Positions 11,038-22,700 of a DNA stretch of 64,000 nt are shown in pieces. Each line of letters starts with the position of its first letter. Position 1 is the first letter of the stretch. The DNA is from Cyanophora paradoxa (taxonomy: Eukaryota; Glaucocystophyceae; Cyanophorales; Cyanophoraceae). Both the position numbers and the translations under genes were made by a program. The stretch spans positions 310,001-374,000 of the forward strand of contig QPMI01000005.1 of NCBI GenBank assembly GCA_004431415.1, given 5' to 3'. The notes under the pieces are model-generated. The model worked only from the letters and a program-made list of their open reading frames with translations, did no database searches and was not told where the DNA came from.

Positions 11038-12706
11038 TCGCTTAGCTGTTAGGATTGATATCGAGACGCACAGTAGTTGCAGCCTGCATGCGCAGCCGTG
11101 TATGTGCTGCCTCGTTAGTTGCAGCCTGCATGCGCAGCTGCAGCTGTGCATGTTCATGTTCAAACGATCATGAGGATCATAGGTCATCGATTGCGCGCTG
11201 AGGCCGGCGGAGCCGCAGGGGGCGGGCAGCAAGGGGAGGAAGCCTTGAAGGCCTAGGAGGCGCCGGGGCCGGCGCCTCGAGCTCCGAGCTCATGATCAGC
11301 TGCAGCGGACGCCGGCGCCGGGATTCTCAGGAGCGTTCCGATGGGGTCGGGTCGGGGGTAGCTATTTATATAAGCTTGATTCAGCCTGAAATAAGCCTTG
11401 AAACCTAATTCAAGCTTGAAATAAACCTGATTTAAGCCTAGGCAAAACCTGATTCAGCCTGCCTCCGCCGGGGCCTGGCCTGATTTAACTTGATCAGGCC
11501 TACTGTACGTACTAGTACTCCGAAACAAGGCTGATGACTCAGTGATATGCATGAGCCGCTGAGCTCCCCGGGCCGTTTTACTATAGCTATAGCTAGCTAT
11601 ATAGTGGCATGGGGCGATCGCGACCCCCACCGCGGGCTCCAAGCTCCAGCTGCCGCTGTGCAGGCCGCCCCAGACCTTCAACGGCTTGCCATGCTGGTGG
11701 CCCATGGCCTGGCACCCGGGTGACCCCGCGCGCCTGCTCTCCGATCGCGCCCGCGCCGAACCTGTACAGGACTCCGGGACGTCACGGCGTACGCGTTCGC
11801 GATCGCCATCTTCTCGAGCCCCCCCGTCCGGCCGAACCGCTGGAAACAGCGGCGCGCGGGCCCGGGGGAGGGGGCAACCCCCTCCCTGCCTGGCCTCCTT
11901 CGAATTCTCGAGCCCCGACGACGAGCGCTAGCCGACGCTAGCGCTGAAGGCCCTCGTTGCGGGGGAGCGCCTCGCCCCAGTGGCCTCTCCCGAGTCCCGA
12001 CCCTGTGCGTCGAGCCCAGGGACGTCGCCACCGCCCTGCAGCTGCGCGCCGTCTCCGCCGCCTCCGAGCTCGAGGCTCGGGCCGACAGCGGGCCTCTTCG
12101 AATTCGTCGGCCCGACGCCTTCGCGCTAGCGCTGGTCCCGGCGCCTCTGTACGTATACCGTAGTACATGCGCTCGAGCCGCTCGCTACACGACCGTCGGA
12201 CCGCATGGCAGTGCGGCGCATGCGCATGTTCCATGTAATTTTCGTTTTGGGGTAATTTTCATAAAATTACACCAGCGGTCATGGAATTTCCGTCGACCTG
12301 TGGGCCAAGTATGTGCCCGGCACATGCCACGGAATGTGCCAGGCACTTAAAAACGAAAATTACACGAGACGAAAATTACACGGAGCACATGTCATGCGCA
12401 CCACTGCAGCTAGCGCTGGGCCAGCGGCCCAATTGCAAGCTTAAGCACATGAGAATCCCCGGGCTTTGGCTTTGGCAATTGCAAGCACATGAGAATCCCC
12501 GGCGTCGACGTCCGCGTCATTTGGCTTGGGGGCAAGCTCTTGCATCAAGCCCTAGCCCGGCTGGCTTGGGCGAGTTGAAACCGTACCCCCTTCCAGCTAG
12601 ACCCCCCACGAGCCGCCGCTCTTCGCCGCGCATCAGCCTCCCGATTGACCAGCAGGCGCGCGTCGAGCCAGTGGACGAGCCCCCGCCGCGCGCAGCCCAG
12701 CCCGCG
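11038..12706. other. Intergenic stretch, one uncertain coding candidate
   Basis: 11040-11610 is rich in short direct repeats (CAGCTGCAG and CATGCGCAG words; repeated gattcagcctgaaataagcc-like words at 11377-11460), with no convincing gene. Between about 11610 and 12110, conceptual translation gives stretches such as DVTAYAFAIAIFSSPP and EPRDVATALQLRAVSAASEL, which could be exons of an unrecognised gene. No consistent splice chain or start was found, so no gene is claimed. 12240-12560 contains repeated words (aaaattacac, agcacatgagaatccccg). Confidence 0.4.
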
Positions 12707-13645
12707 ATGGAGGAGCAGCCGGAGGCCAGCTCGTCGGCGCCGGAGTCAGAGCCGTGGACTTGGAGCCCAGAGAAGCCTTACCCTCCCGGATACTTCCCGA
12801 ACCTGCCCCCGCTGTTGCAGGGGAAGCGTGCGCCCCGCGCGCTCGCGCCGATGCCGGTTCAGCCTCCCGCCGCTCACGGCTCTCGGGTCGCGCGCAGAGC
12901 ACTCGGACAGCGACCGCATGCTCATGAAGGTGCGGGACTCGTGCGTCACGAAGGGCTTGCAGGCGGGCGTCTTCGGTGCGCGGGCAGCGCCGCAGATCGC
13001 TAGCTGCGGCCCTCCGACGCCGCCGCGCAGGCGGCCTCCTCGGGGCGGCGATAGGAACGGGCGTGGGAGTCTTCGGCGGCGTGCAAGAGGCGCTCTTCCC
13101 GAACCCCGACTACAACGATGTGCACCCGGACTTCAAGAAGCAGTACGAGCGCCTGAAGGCGATGACGCCGAAGGAGAAGGCCGTCCACGTGCTCCAAGTG
13201 CGCACTTCCGCTCGCCCGCGGCGAAGCCCGATCGCCCTGCGCCGCTTGCCGCGATCCGCCGCGAACCCGCGGTCCGCCACAGAGCACGCGGAGCAGCGCC
13301 ATGCAGTGGGGCAAGAACTTTGGGTACTTCGGAGGCGCTTACACGATCATGGACTGCGCTTTCCAGAAGGTCCCGCCCTTCGCACGCGAGATTCGATCCG
13401 CGAATTTGATCCGCGGCCGCAGGTCTTCGTTCGCAAGGACATCTACACGACGATGGGGGCCAGCTGCGTCACGGGCGCCGCCTTCGCGATCCCCAGTGCG
13501 CCGCTCCCCTCCCGTAGTCTCTCCGAATTCGATGCGAAGCGGCTTCGAATCCGCAGCGGGCCCCAAGAGCATGTGCGCGGCCTGCGCGGGCTTCACCGCC
13601 TTCTCCGTGATCATCGAGTACGTCCTCCACCGCGAGCACGATTGA
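12707..13645 (+). CDS. TIM22: Tim17/Tim22/Tim23-family protein, TIM22-like mitochondrial carrier translocase
   Basis: Six exons can be placed: 12707-12827, 12898-12975, 13031-13197, 13283-13369, 13423-13495 and 13557-13645. Joined, they give 204 residues in a continuous frame. The N-terminus (MEEQPEASSS) is acidic and proline-rich. The family core follows: DSCVTKGLQAGVFG, then GGLLGAAIGTGVGVFGG (Gly-rich TM1), WGKNFGYFGGAYTIMDCAF (TM2), and a Gly/Ala-rich C-terminal pair ending CAGFTAFSVIIEYVL. The GxxxG-rich membrane segments and paired cysteines fit Tim22, the inner-membrane channel for carrier proteins. Four of the five introns start GTGCGC or GTCCC and end in CAG. The start is the first Met before the conserved region. 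The frame is open upstream to 12281, so a longer N-terminus is possible. Confidence 0.87.
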
Positions 13646-14147
13646 GCATACGTACTTCGTACGTACATGCATCGGGCGCTAGCTTTCAAGTTGGTTTAGG
13701 GCCGTCAGCAGCTACAGCACGGTAGCTAGCTGGTCCCACCCCCCCTCCTCCCCTACCCTTCTTATCCTCCCTCCCCGCCTGAGCCTTCCACTTCCCTCCT
13801 TTCCTTCCAATTCCATCGCCACAGCCGCTTAGCAGCGAGGCCGTTCGTTGCAGCGCGTTTCAAGGCAGAAATCAAACGGATCGATATCGTTTCAAAAACC
13901 AGAAGGAATGGGCCGGGGCAGGAGCGTATAGGAAGAGGCGAAGGGGTAGGGGAGGGGGGCGGGGGGCGGGGGGCGGGGGGGAAAGACGGGTACGGGGAAG
14001 CGATGCGCGATCTAGAAGACGGAATCGAACCCGGGCGCGTCCGCGTTCTGGCCCCGGGGTGGCGTCGCCCCCGACGTGAGGTCCTCCAAGTAGAACTTGG
14101 CGGTCTGTTTGCAATTAGATTAGATTAGATTAGATCGCCTTTTTAGA
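13646..14147. other. Convergent 3' flanks of TIM22 and the TMEM17-like gene
   Basis: This is a non-coding stretch with CT-rich runs (13740-13815) and G-rich runs (13955-13980). On the minus strand at 14019-14040 it carries a T-arm-like gggttcgattccgtc segment. Four copies of ttagat precede the TMEM17 stop at 14112-14135. No gene is seen. Confidence 0.6.
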
Positions 14148-14895
14148 TTAGTTCTTGCGGACCTGGGAGCGGATGAGCTTCTTGATGGCCCTGTAGGAGA
14201 GGGGGAGCTCCGCGAGGAGAAAGGCGGCGTAGAGGATGTTGATCGCCCGCTCGATCGGCGCCATCCGGGGCTGCGGGGGGAGGGGGAGAGAAGAAGTTGT
14301 AAGTTCCAGGGGTACGGGGACGGTTCAAAGCGGAGGGGGGGGGTACCTGGAAGTTGATGAAGAAGATGGTGAGGGGCATTTGGGTGAGGAGGGTCAGGAG
14401 GAAGTGCGCCGCCAGCTGCGGCACCTGTACCCGGCAGGGCGGGTGAGGTGGGGGGGGGGGGGGGGGGGGCGGGGTCGGGAGGCCGGGGGTGCGCGCCTTC
14501 TCTTGAAGATTGCCGGCGTACCCCAGATACAGGCGGCTTGCCTCCAGAAACGCCCAGGCAACGATCAGAATCGGCAGCACGTACCCCCACATGGAGCCCA
14601 CGTTCAGAGTCTCGACCTGGGCGCGTTCAGCTAGCCATGCGGCGGGAGGGTTGCGAGCACAGCGCACTTTGTAGGCCGCCATGATGCCTTGTAATATGAC
14701 CCAGCCGCAAGAGTAGTAGACGTTGTAATACAAGAACATCTGCAGAGGCAGGCGGGCGTTGATGCGACGGACGGGCGCGGGCAATGCTGCTCGCCGCACC
14801 TGCAGCCAGAGCGACGAGGCGATGTCCGTGTCTGCGGGTCGATTGGTCAGCCGAGCGGCTTGGCGCGGCACCGCCGCGCTGCGCACTGGCGACAT
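14148..14895 (-). CDS. TMEM17: TMEM17/TMEM216-family ciliary transition-zone membrane protein
   Basis: Exon motifs read SSLWLQ|MFLYYNVYYSCGWVI, VETLNVGSMWGYVLPI, EASRLYLGYAGNLQEK, VPQLAAHFLLTLL and PRMAPIERAINILYAAFLL, ending IRSQVRKN. The sequence xSSLxLQMxLYxN, EAxRLYLGYxGNLQEKVPxL and the four-helix layout match animal TMEM17, a tectonic-complex component of the ciliary gate. Introns were placed at 14271-14346 and 14425-14497. The latter needs a GC donor (gcgcgc) to give the family-conserved EK|VP junction. Two more lie between about 14585 and 14745. The start is Met 14895; an upstream in-frame Met at 14985 would add 30 residues. Its presence implies the organism builds a cilium. Confidence 0.85.
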
Positions 14896-15399
14896 GGAAG
14901 CGGCGGGACGAGGGAGCGGGGGCGATAGCTTTGGACTGCGGATCGAGTGAGATGGATGCCGCGCGCTGCAGCGGCGGGCGTACATCGGGAAACAGCCTGT
15001 CGGAGACTTTCCTCAGCGCGTTGTCGACCGTGACTTCCAACCGAGAGCGCCGCAGCGAGTCGGCTGTCGTGCGCGGCCGCAGCCCGGCGGGGGCCGGGTT
15101 CACGTTCCTCCGGGCCGGAGTGAGCATCAAGCTAATGGCTCTGTGCGATTGGCCTGTTGCAGGCACGCCCGCGACGATCTGGGAAAGCCGACAACTTGAA
15201 ATCCGAGGCGCTCGCTCGCTCCACGCGGGCTCCGGAATGTGCCAGCTGCACGCGGAAGAGTCGTAGCTAACGGTGGGATGCTGGAGGATCGACTTCGAGC
15301 GCGGGAGCCTGGAAAAAAAGGCAAGGCAGCTGGGTACCGACGCGAAATCCGGCGGGCTTCGAAAACGCACTTCACGCATCGGAGGAGATATCGGAGGAT
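14896..15399. promoter_or_regulatory. Divergent intergenic region between TMEM17-like and ZNF830-like genes
   Basis: About 0.5 kb separates two head-to-head start codons, so it must hold both promoters. I see no TATA box or recognisable element. Long antisense frames here are GC-composition artefacts. Confidence 0.35.
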
Positions 15400-16602
15400 A
15401 TGGCGGTTCGCCGCGCCGCTTGCTTGCCTCGCGCCGGGGCTGACTCGCGCCGCAGACCGCGGACGCCCGCGAGCTGCTCCGTGCGAGCCTCTCGCAGCGC
15501 TCCGAGAAGATCGACAGCCCGCTCGTGAAGAACGGAAGCTGCGTGGTCTGCAAAGAGCCGATCAAGACACAGGCAGAATGGCTGGCGCACGCATCGAGCA
15601 GGGCGCATCGGCAGCGGATAGAAGCGCTACAGCAGAAGAAGGCTCAGATGCAGGCCAAGCAGGCGATGCCGCCTCCACCGGCGGCGAAGCAGGCGATGCC
15701 GCCTCCGCCTCCCCCAGCGAAGCGCAGCTCTCCAGAGGCCGGCCCGGCGTCCGATGGCAGCGACGCGAAGCGCAGTCGCGCAGCGCCGCCCAGTGCGGGG
15801 CTCTCTGTGTTGGCTGCGTACGAAGACGACGACGGTAGCGATGAGGAGGAGGACGAGGAGGACGAGGAGGCCGCAACGGCGCGATTGGCCTTCGAGATGG
15901 CAAAAGCGAGAGCCGCCGCGGCGGCCGCAGCGGCGGCGGAAGCAGCAGCGAAGCCCGCACCGGCCGCGCCGGGCAAACCAGCCCTCCCCGCGGGCTTCTT
16001 CGGTGCAAGCCCGCGCTCCGAGCTTCTAGGCCGCAAAGCTGAGGGCCGCATCGCGCCGCAGACGATAAGGAGGCGGACGCGCGGGCCCGGGGCGAGGAGA
16101 CGCCTGAGGAGCGCATGGCGAAGGAGCTCGCGGAGTTTCAGAAGGTCCGCGGTTCCAATCCGCCGAGGCGCCGTTCCTGACTCCGCGTACCCCGCAGGCG
16201 ATGCGCGGGGCGGAGCTGGAGGCTCAAGAGGTTCGGGAGGCGGATCTCGAGGAGGAGTGCGCCGCACCGCACCCCCTCCCCTCCCGCGGCCCTGTACCCC
16301 CACCCGCGCTCAATCGCGTACCCCCAGGTACGAGGAGCGGGAGGCGGACGAGGCGATCGAGCAAGAGCGACTGGCTTCCCAAGTGGACCGACTGAAGCAG
16401 AGCGCGGCGGAGCTGAAGGCCCGGCTCCAAGCTGCGCGCGACGCCAGGCCCGCCGTGGTTCGCGTACCCCGCCTTCCGCCGCCGCTGTACCCCTCCCGCC
16501 CCGTCGCCGATCGCGTACCCCACTCAGAGCGTGGGGGAGGAGGACCTGGAGGGGGAGGAGGATGCGGATGACCTGCTGGACTGGCGCAGGAAGCGCATTT
16601 AG
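15400..16602 (+). CDS. ZNF830: ZNF830/CCDC16-like C2H2 zinc-finger protein (splicing-associated)
   Basis: Exon 1 is only ATGGCG (15400-15405). Exon 2 (15456-16002) encodes TADARELLRASLSQR, then CVVCKEPIKTQAEWLAHASS with spacing C-x2-C-x12-H-x5-H. A proline-rich linker (AKQAMPPPP repeats), an acidic EEEDEEDEE patch and an Ala-rich helix follow, ending LPAGFF|D. Exons 3-6 (16062-16144, 16198-16256, 16328-about 16455, 16528-16602) give the coiled-coil C-terminus ending LLDWRRKRI. The N-terminal ELLRA...SPLV plus zinc finger, LPxxFF and LLDWR are the landmarks of ZNF830, which acts in pre-mRNA splicing and genome maintenance. The order and length (about 325 aa) fit. The last introns contain GTACCCC repeatedly. 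Confidence 0.85.
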
Positions 16603-17075
16603 ATTACCCCTGTCCTAAATTCGAGACGTGTACCCCTGTGGGTGGGCCATATATTCTAAGGGGTTCCTCGCATGGGCCGCAGGCGCAGGCGTAAGGCTGC
16701 CCCCCCCCCCCCCCCCCCCTACATGGCCACGTCGTCCCTGCCCCCCCGGCTTCCTCGAATCTATGATCTGAAGCTATCCCTTCTGGGTCGGTTAAACCAA
16801 GGGAGAGAGTGTAGAGCCCGAGCACTTGCAATTGATATTCACACAGAACTTGAAACACAAACGGAAAGGCCCCGCCTGACGCGGCTAGAGGGCGGCGCAG
16901 AACCCGAAGACCGAGAGCCTCGGAGCTCTCAGCCAGCGACCGTCGAAGCCGGGCCGTCGGCCCAAGGAGTCCAGGCCTTCGCGTTAGATCTAGAAGGCGG
17001 CGCAGAACCAGAAGACCGAGAGCTCTCGGGGGTCAGTTCAAACACGGTTAACGTTAGCGCTGCAAGATGCAGCAG
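16603..17075. other. Intergenic region with poly-C tract and a 40-bp repeat pair
   Basis: The stretch contains a C run at 16693-16709. Two related segments, about 16886-16914 and 16995-17025, share ggcggcgcagaacc and gaagaccgagag. No gene is seen. Confidence 0.6.
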
Positions 17076-17604
17076 GCATACGTATGCACGTGGGCGCGCC
17101 GGCGGGCCCTAGACCACCGCACGCGGGCGTTCTGCACGGTGGGGCGGGCGATGTACAGGATCCGCTGCAGGTCCGTCCGCGGCTCCTTCGCCTCCATGTG
17201 GTAGAATGGCGGCTCGACCCCGTGGTCCTGCGCGGTCGGGCCGCGGTCGGCGGAACGGCGGCGGGCGCGGGGCGGAGCGGAGCGGCGGTGGTCAGGCGCG
17301 CCTGCAGCATGCTCTTCTCCGCGACGAGGCTGAGGAGCGACGTGAGGGTCGGGTCGATGATCATGACCAGCGTCTTCTTGTCGCCGAACTGCGGGCCGCA
17401 GCGCCCGTCAGGACCGGTCATTCGCGCGGTTCACGCGGTGGGTGCGGCGTTCGCTCGCCATCGAGGATCCGCGCGAGCTCCCGCCGGACTGCGTGAGAGA
17501 GTGAGAAAGGGGCACGGGGCGGCGCCGGCGGGCCCTAGACCACCGCAGCTAAGCAGCGCGCACCGCGGGACCGAATGCGGTCGCTCGTCGTGCCCGCGGC
17601 AAGG
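17076..17604 (-). pseudogene. Truncated duplicate of the 5' end of VPS33
   Basis: This segment is almost identical to 23213-23690, the first exons and introns of the VPS33 gene, on the same strand. It includes the FGDKKTLV and DPTLTSLLSLVAEKSMLQ exon, the GVEPPFYHME exon and the introns between them, so it arose from DNA, not mRNA. Homology stops at the shared word gtgcccgcgg (17595-17604), so the copy lacks the VPS33 start region, and it lacks every exon after RPTVQNA. A roughly 24-bp direct repeat (gccggcgggccctagaccac...) lies near both ends, at about 17098 and 17523. Small differences exist, for example one extra codon (MIIDP against IDP). Confidence 0.85.
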
Positions 17605-17827
17605 CTCTGCGGCAGACTCACACATCTCCTGCCAGCACATGCACAGCTGCGAGCGCCACGCATCGGCCGCGTCGTAAGTATGCGTTCGCCCCGACTTGCC
17701 CGACTTACCGCGTCGTACGTATGCGTTCGCCCCGACCCGACTTGTGCTTGTGTACCCCTTGGCACGGGTTCGAAATCTTGGCGCGGGTTGCCGCCGCAAC
17801 TTGCTAGCGCAACTCTCCGCCGTGGCT

Positions 17828-19211
17828 ATGGCCAGGGGCCTCGGGTGGATTCCGGGGTCGCGGAAGCTAGACCTGCAGAGGCTCGGGCGCACGAAGTGGC
17901 CAGCGGCGGAGATCGAGGAGGCGGGACCGGAGAACATTCTCGAGCTTGACCTCAGCTACAATGTGCTCACGAGCATCCCGGGCGACGAGCTCGCCAAGCT
18001 GACGAATCTGGCAACGCTGCGATTACGGGGCAACCGTCTTACGGCGCTGCCGCCGGAGATCGGGCGCCTCGGCGCCCTGCAGCACCTTTGCCTGGACAGC
18101 AATCAGCTTACCGCGCTTCCGCCGGAGATCGGCCACCTCGCCGCCCTGGAGCAGCTGCGCGTGCGCATCAACCAGCTGACGGCGCTGCCGTCGGAGATCG
18201 GCCGCCTCGCAGCGCTGGAAGTCTTGGACGTCAGTCTCAACCAGCTGACTGCGCTGCCGCCGGAAGTCGGCCGCCTCGCCGTTCTGCAGCAGCTCTGGGT
18301 GAACGACAACCCCGCCGTGGAGTCGTGGCCCGAACCCGTCCGTTGTGCCGTCAATAAGGACACGCGCAATCGGAATGGTGGTCGTGAACAGTGCGCTGCC
18401 ATCGTGCCCTACCTCCGCTCCCTCGCCGCAGCCGCGCCCGCCGTGAGCCCCATCCCGCCTCGCCCTCCCCGCGCCCCGTCGGCGTCCCTCCCAGCGCCGG
18501 AGTCCGCTCCCCATACCTTACTCGCGCCGCAGCCTGCCGCGGCGTCGCGGCCCGCCCCGGCCCCACCTGCTCTCGGTGTGTGTATCCCCTCCAGTTCACG
18601 TTCTCCTTATCCGGATCCGGCCCTCCATCGCGAACTCGTTCTGCATGCGCAGCGGGGCCCGCTCCTCCCTTTCAGCTGGAGGAGGCTGAGGCCGAGCAGT
18701 TGGGGGCAGCGGCCCAGCAGCTGGGGGCAACCGTCCAGCAGCTGGGGGCGGTGGCCGAGCGGCTGCGGGTCCTCGCAAGCGAGCGCGCGGCGGCGGTGGC
18801 GGAGGCCGCGGCGCTCCGCGAGCGGCTGGCGCTCTACGAGGGCGAAAGCGCCGCCGCGCCGGGCGGCCGGCCCTGGAACGAGGCGGAGCTCGAGGCGGCG
18901 GCCGAGCGGCTGAAGGCCGCGACGCGGCGAGTGGAGGCGCTGCGGATCGAGGCGCGCGCCGCCGCCCGAATCCGCTTCCAGTGCACCGTGCGCCGCCCCG
19001 CGAGTTGAAGTTCAAGCCTAGGTCGCCGCCGCCGCCGATGCTGGGCCGGCAGATATGCCTGGAAGAGAAGGAGCGGGGGGAGCGGCGGGCGCTGAACCCC
19101 TGCGGGCACGTCGTCTGCGCGGCCTGCGCCCAGCAGCTCGCCGACGGGGCGAGGCGGGCGTGCCCCAAGTGCCGCCGGCCCTTCCAGGGCTTCATCCCCA
19201 TCTTCGAGTGA
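17828..19211 (+). CDS. Leucine-rich repeat, coiled-coil and C-terminal RING finger protein (predicted E3 ubiquitin ligase)
   Basis: Four exons (17828-18442, 18533-18577, 18676-18987, 19053-19211) give 376 residues. The N-terminus holds five to six plant-like LRRs of the form NxLTALPPEIGRLxALxxL (residues about 40-165), closed by a WVNDNPAVESWPEPVR cap. A Pro/Ala linker and an Ala/Glu-rich coiled coil follow (EEAEAEQLGAAAQQLGAT..., residues about 221-320). The last exon completes a C3HC4-type RING: CT|IC is rejoined across the final intron, then NPCGHVVCAACAQ and CPKCRRPFQGF at the extreme C-terminus. RING at the end with an LRR front suggests ubiquitin ligase activity with the LRRs as the substrate receptor. 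The frame is open upstream to 17696; Met 17828 was chosen because the paralogue at 28207 starts at the matching place. Confidence 0.82.
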
Positions 19212-19743
19212 GCGGGGCGGCTTCCTGTGGGCTGTAGGCCCTGGCGCCCGCGCCCCAAAACCTAGATTGCTTTTTTCGCGTTTTTGCTTTTTTCCCTTGA
19301 GCTTGAGGGCGGTGCGGTCAGCATCAGTTCACAATGAACCTGCTATGCATGTGAACGGCACCACACGACATGCAGTGCAGGGCGCGGGCTGCAGCTAGCT
19401 TCCACTGGGATAGTAACTTGCAAGCCGTGGGCTTTTTCTTCTCTCGTTCAGAGGGCGGTGCAGGCAGCACCAGATCTAGATGACACGCCGCAGTGCCATG
19501 CAGGGCGCGAGCTCGCGGCCCGCCGGGCCGCTTCGCCTCGCCGCCCCGCGCGCCTCAGAGGGTGGCGCGGGCAGCACCAGAGGGTGGCGCGGGGCAGCAC
19601 CGGTGGCGCGGGGGTAGCTAGCAGTGGGGAGGGCGCGGGGAGGGGCTTAGAGGGCGGCGACGACAATTTGCAGGACGACAAGGGCGCGAGCTTCAGCTAC
19701 AGTTAGCTCTAGGTTCTCCTCGCGCCACGCCGCCGCGCCGGCC
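19212..19743. other. Convergent 3' flank region
   Basis: No gene is seen. Short tandem words occur (cagagggtggcgcggg and cagcacc, repeated at 19554-19600). The region separates the 3' ends of the RING gene and VPS33. Confidence 0.55.
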
Positions 19744-22700
19744 TCAGAGGGCGGCGCGGAACTCGTGTGCGGCGAGCTCGGGGGCGTGTCCGAAGCGCTC
19801 CAGGAAGGCCCCCACGAAGGCCGGCCCGCTGTACCCCGTCAGGGGGGACGGGGGGCGGGGGGGGGGGGGGGGGGGGGGGAACAGGCGGCTCGCCCGAGGA
19901 CGCAGGTGGCGAGGACGACGAGGCGGACGCCGGCGCGCCGCGCCACCAGCCGCAGCGCCGCCACCTGCCGCGGCGCGCGCGCTTGAGTGAGGGGCGGCGC
20001 GGAGCGCTCTGTTGTATGTTAACCGGCTCCGCTCGCTTGCTCGCTTGCGTGCGGGCGTCAGAGGCGGCGCAGAAAGCTGTGCACTCTCTCGCGCGCTCGC
20101 TCGCTCGCTCGTCCCCCGGGGTCTCAGGGCCTCATCGGCTAACGGAATATGTTTACCGGCCCCTCTCGCTCGCTCGCTCGCTCGCGGCCGCCCGCCCTCC
20201 GCGCACCTCGCGCCCACCCTCCTGCCCCCCCACTCCTCACCTCCCCCCCCACCTCCCCCCCCGCACCTCGCCGAGGGTGACGCCGCCGACGAAGACGACC
20301 AGCGCGGCGCGCCTGGCGGCCGAGGAGGAGAGGGCGGCCGGCGGGGCGTCCGGGGCCGGCGGGAGCTCGACGGAGGGCCCGGGGAGCAGCCCCAGGGCCG
20401 ACTCGAGGGCCGGCGGCGCCGCCCGCCACGTCGGCGGCCGGCACTTCAGCGCCTCCTCCACCAGCCGCACGCTCACCGGCGCGTACCTGCGCTGTATCGT
20501 TAGACTGGGTGGGGCTATTTTTGGAGTGGAACGGCGTACCCCGAGTGGACGTAGGAGGCGTCGGTCGGGTTCGCCTCGTCGGTTATCTCGGACGTGAGCC
20601 GCAGCTGCGGGGCGGAGAGGGGAGGCGGGGAAGCGTGAGGGGTACGGCATCTCTTCCGGCGTGGACAGGGGGCGGGGGGAACGGACGAGCTTGCGGAGGG
20701 CGGGCCACGGGGAGCGCGTGCCCGGGTGCCGGACCAAGAGCCCCGCCTGGGGGGTACACGCTCGAAAAGGAGCGGAACGAGGCGTCGCGGCGTTGCGCGG
20801 GGTACCTTTTCCGCGTTCTTGAGGCTCAGCACGCACTCCAGCCCGTACGTCTGCGGCGGAGGGCGGGGGTATGCGTCTCTCTCGAGTCTCGGGGAGGGGT
20901 ACGTGGGAGAGGGGGGGGACGGGGCGCACGAGGTAGAACTCGTAGCGGACGGCGTCGAACTGCTTCGGCTTGAGGCCGCCCTGCGTCACTGGGCGCGCGG
21001 GGGCGTGGGCGCGCGAGCGGGGCACGAAGTGCTTAGGCGGGGGAGGTGGGAGAAGAGGGGGCCGCCTCTCGCTCTTAGAGCTTATCTTGTGGCTCCTTTA
21101 GCCTCCTAAATCGCACATCATTTTATCTTTGAGCTTTAGCTTATCTCCGAGCTCTTCTAGCTTCCTAATCGTATATCATTTCGTGTTCGGTACCAGAAGG
21201 GGCGGGGGGGGGGGGGAGCAGGGGGGGGGGGGCGCACGGGAGCAGAGGGCGGCGTAGCGGAGGGCGGAGGGGAACGGTCGCCCGTCCGCGAGGATCTCCT
21301 CCAGGTACCCCAGCGCCGCCGCCTCCTCCCCCTGCCGCTCAGGTGAGGAGCTCGGGGCCCGGGCGCCCTCTCCCGGGGAGATCTTTCTTTCCTCTTCTCC
21401 CACCCCTTCCCTTCCCTTCCCTTTCTTATCCCCCACTCTACCCCCCCCCCTCCCCCCCTCCAGCTCGCACCTGGACGGCGTCGAGCTCGGCGGCGAGGCG
21501 GAGCTGGAAGCGGCGCGAGGCCGTCAGCTGCCCCAGCTTCCCCGCCACGTGCGTGTCTGCCCCCGCGCCCCGCCCCGCCCTCAGCGTCCAGCGGAGCGGG
21601 GGGATGGGGAGGGGGGTACGCGCACGGAGCTCGAGGGCCTTGTGCTGCTGCTGGGCGCTGGGGAGCCGCTTGATGTAGTCCCTCATCGCCGTCAGCGTCG
21701 CCGCCGAGTGTCGCTCCTGCGCGGGCGGCGCCTGAGGGGCGAGGGGCGGGGGAAAGTGCGGAAGGGAGCGCCCGGGGGGTACCTCGTAGACTTCCTTGAG
21801 GGAGCGCGCGCGGGCGTTCAGCGCCGGGCCCACAGCGACGAAGCTCACGTCCCGCAGCTGCGAACGAAGCTCAGGTGAGGTGGGGGGGGGAAGGGGAGGG
21901 AGGGGTACCTCGCCGTGGAGCGTGCCCGCCGCGCCGCCCGCCGCCGAAGCGCCCATCAGCGCAACCTGCGATCCGGCGGGTCAGCGAGGGAAAGAAGAGA
22001 AGCCGCGGGGGAGGGGGCTACGCGCCTTGATGCGGCGATGCTTGGCTTCGGGCGCCGGCGCCTGCCCCGGCTGGCCCCCCGCCGGCGGCGGCGGCCCCGG
22101 TACCCCCGCCGCCTCCGCCCCCACCTCGACCGCCCCCGCCGAGAGCCCGCAGCACTCGTCTATGAGCGCCTGGGGGTACGCGTCGCGAGGGGCGTGCGTC
22201 AGGAAGGGGTGAGGTACGGCGGACCTCGTACGACATCGGCGTGACGAGAGGGGTTACGAAATCCACCGCGCGATCCAGGATGAGCGCCTGGGGGGTACGC
22301 CCTCACGGAAGGGAGGTCGAGGGGGGACGCGGTTCGAACCTGATCAAGGTCGCTGGGCTTGCTCGCCTCGTCCCCCGCCTCGCCCTTGCGAGCCGCCTCG
22401 GCCTGGGCGGGGGACGCGGTTCGGGGAGGGGGTACAGGGTTCCGGAGGGGGGTACGGGCTCACCTCCTCTTCGGAAAGGAAGCGGGGGCGGGGGGCGGCG
22501 AATAGGGCGGCGAGGGAGGGGGAGAGGGGCTGGGGGGGTGCGGCCGCCGGCGCGAAGGGGAACGAGAAGCGCGCGGCGGCGCTGGCGCGGGCCCGCTCCC
22601 TCTCGTACCCCCGCTCCACGCGGTACCCCGCCCAGAGATCGGCCACGATCTGCGGGGAAGGGTCGGCCGCCCGGTCGCCCGCGGATCGAATCCGGACGAA

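Noticed and set aside
15644-16303. 219-codon minus-strand frame rich in Ser and Ala
   Set aside because: It is antisense of the ZNF830-like acidic and Ala-rich regions.
20012-20597. Plus-strand frames with Ala/Arg/Ser-rich sequence
   Set aside because: Antisense to the VPS33 C-terminal exon carrying LVVFVGGVTLGEV; the cgct tandem words keep frames open.
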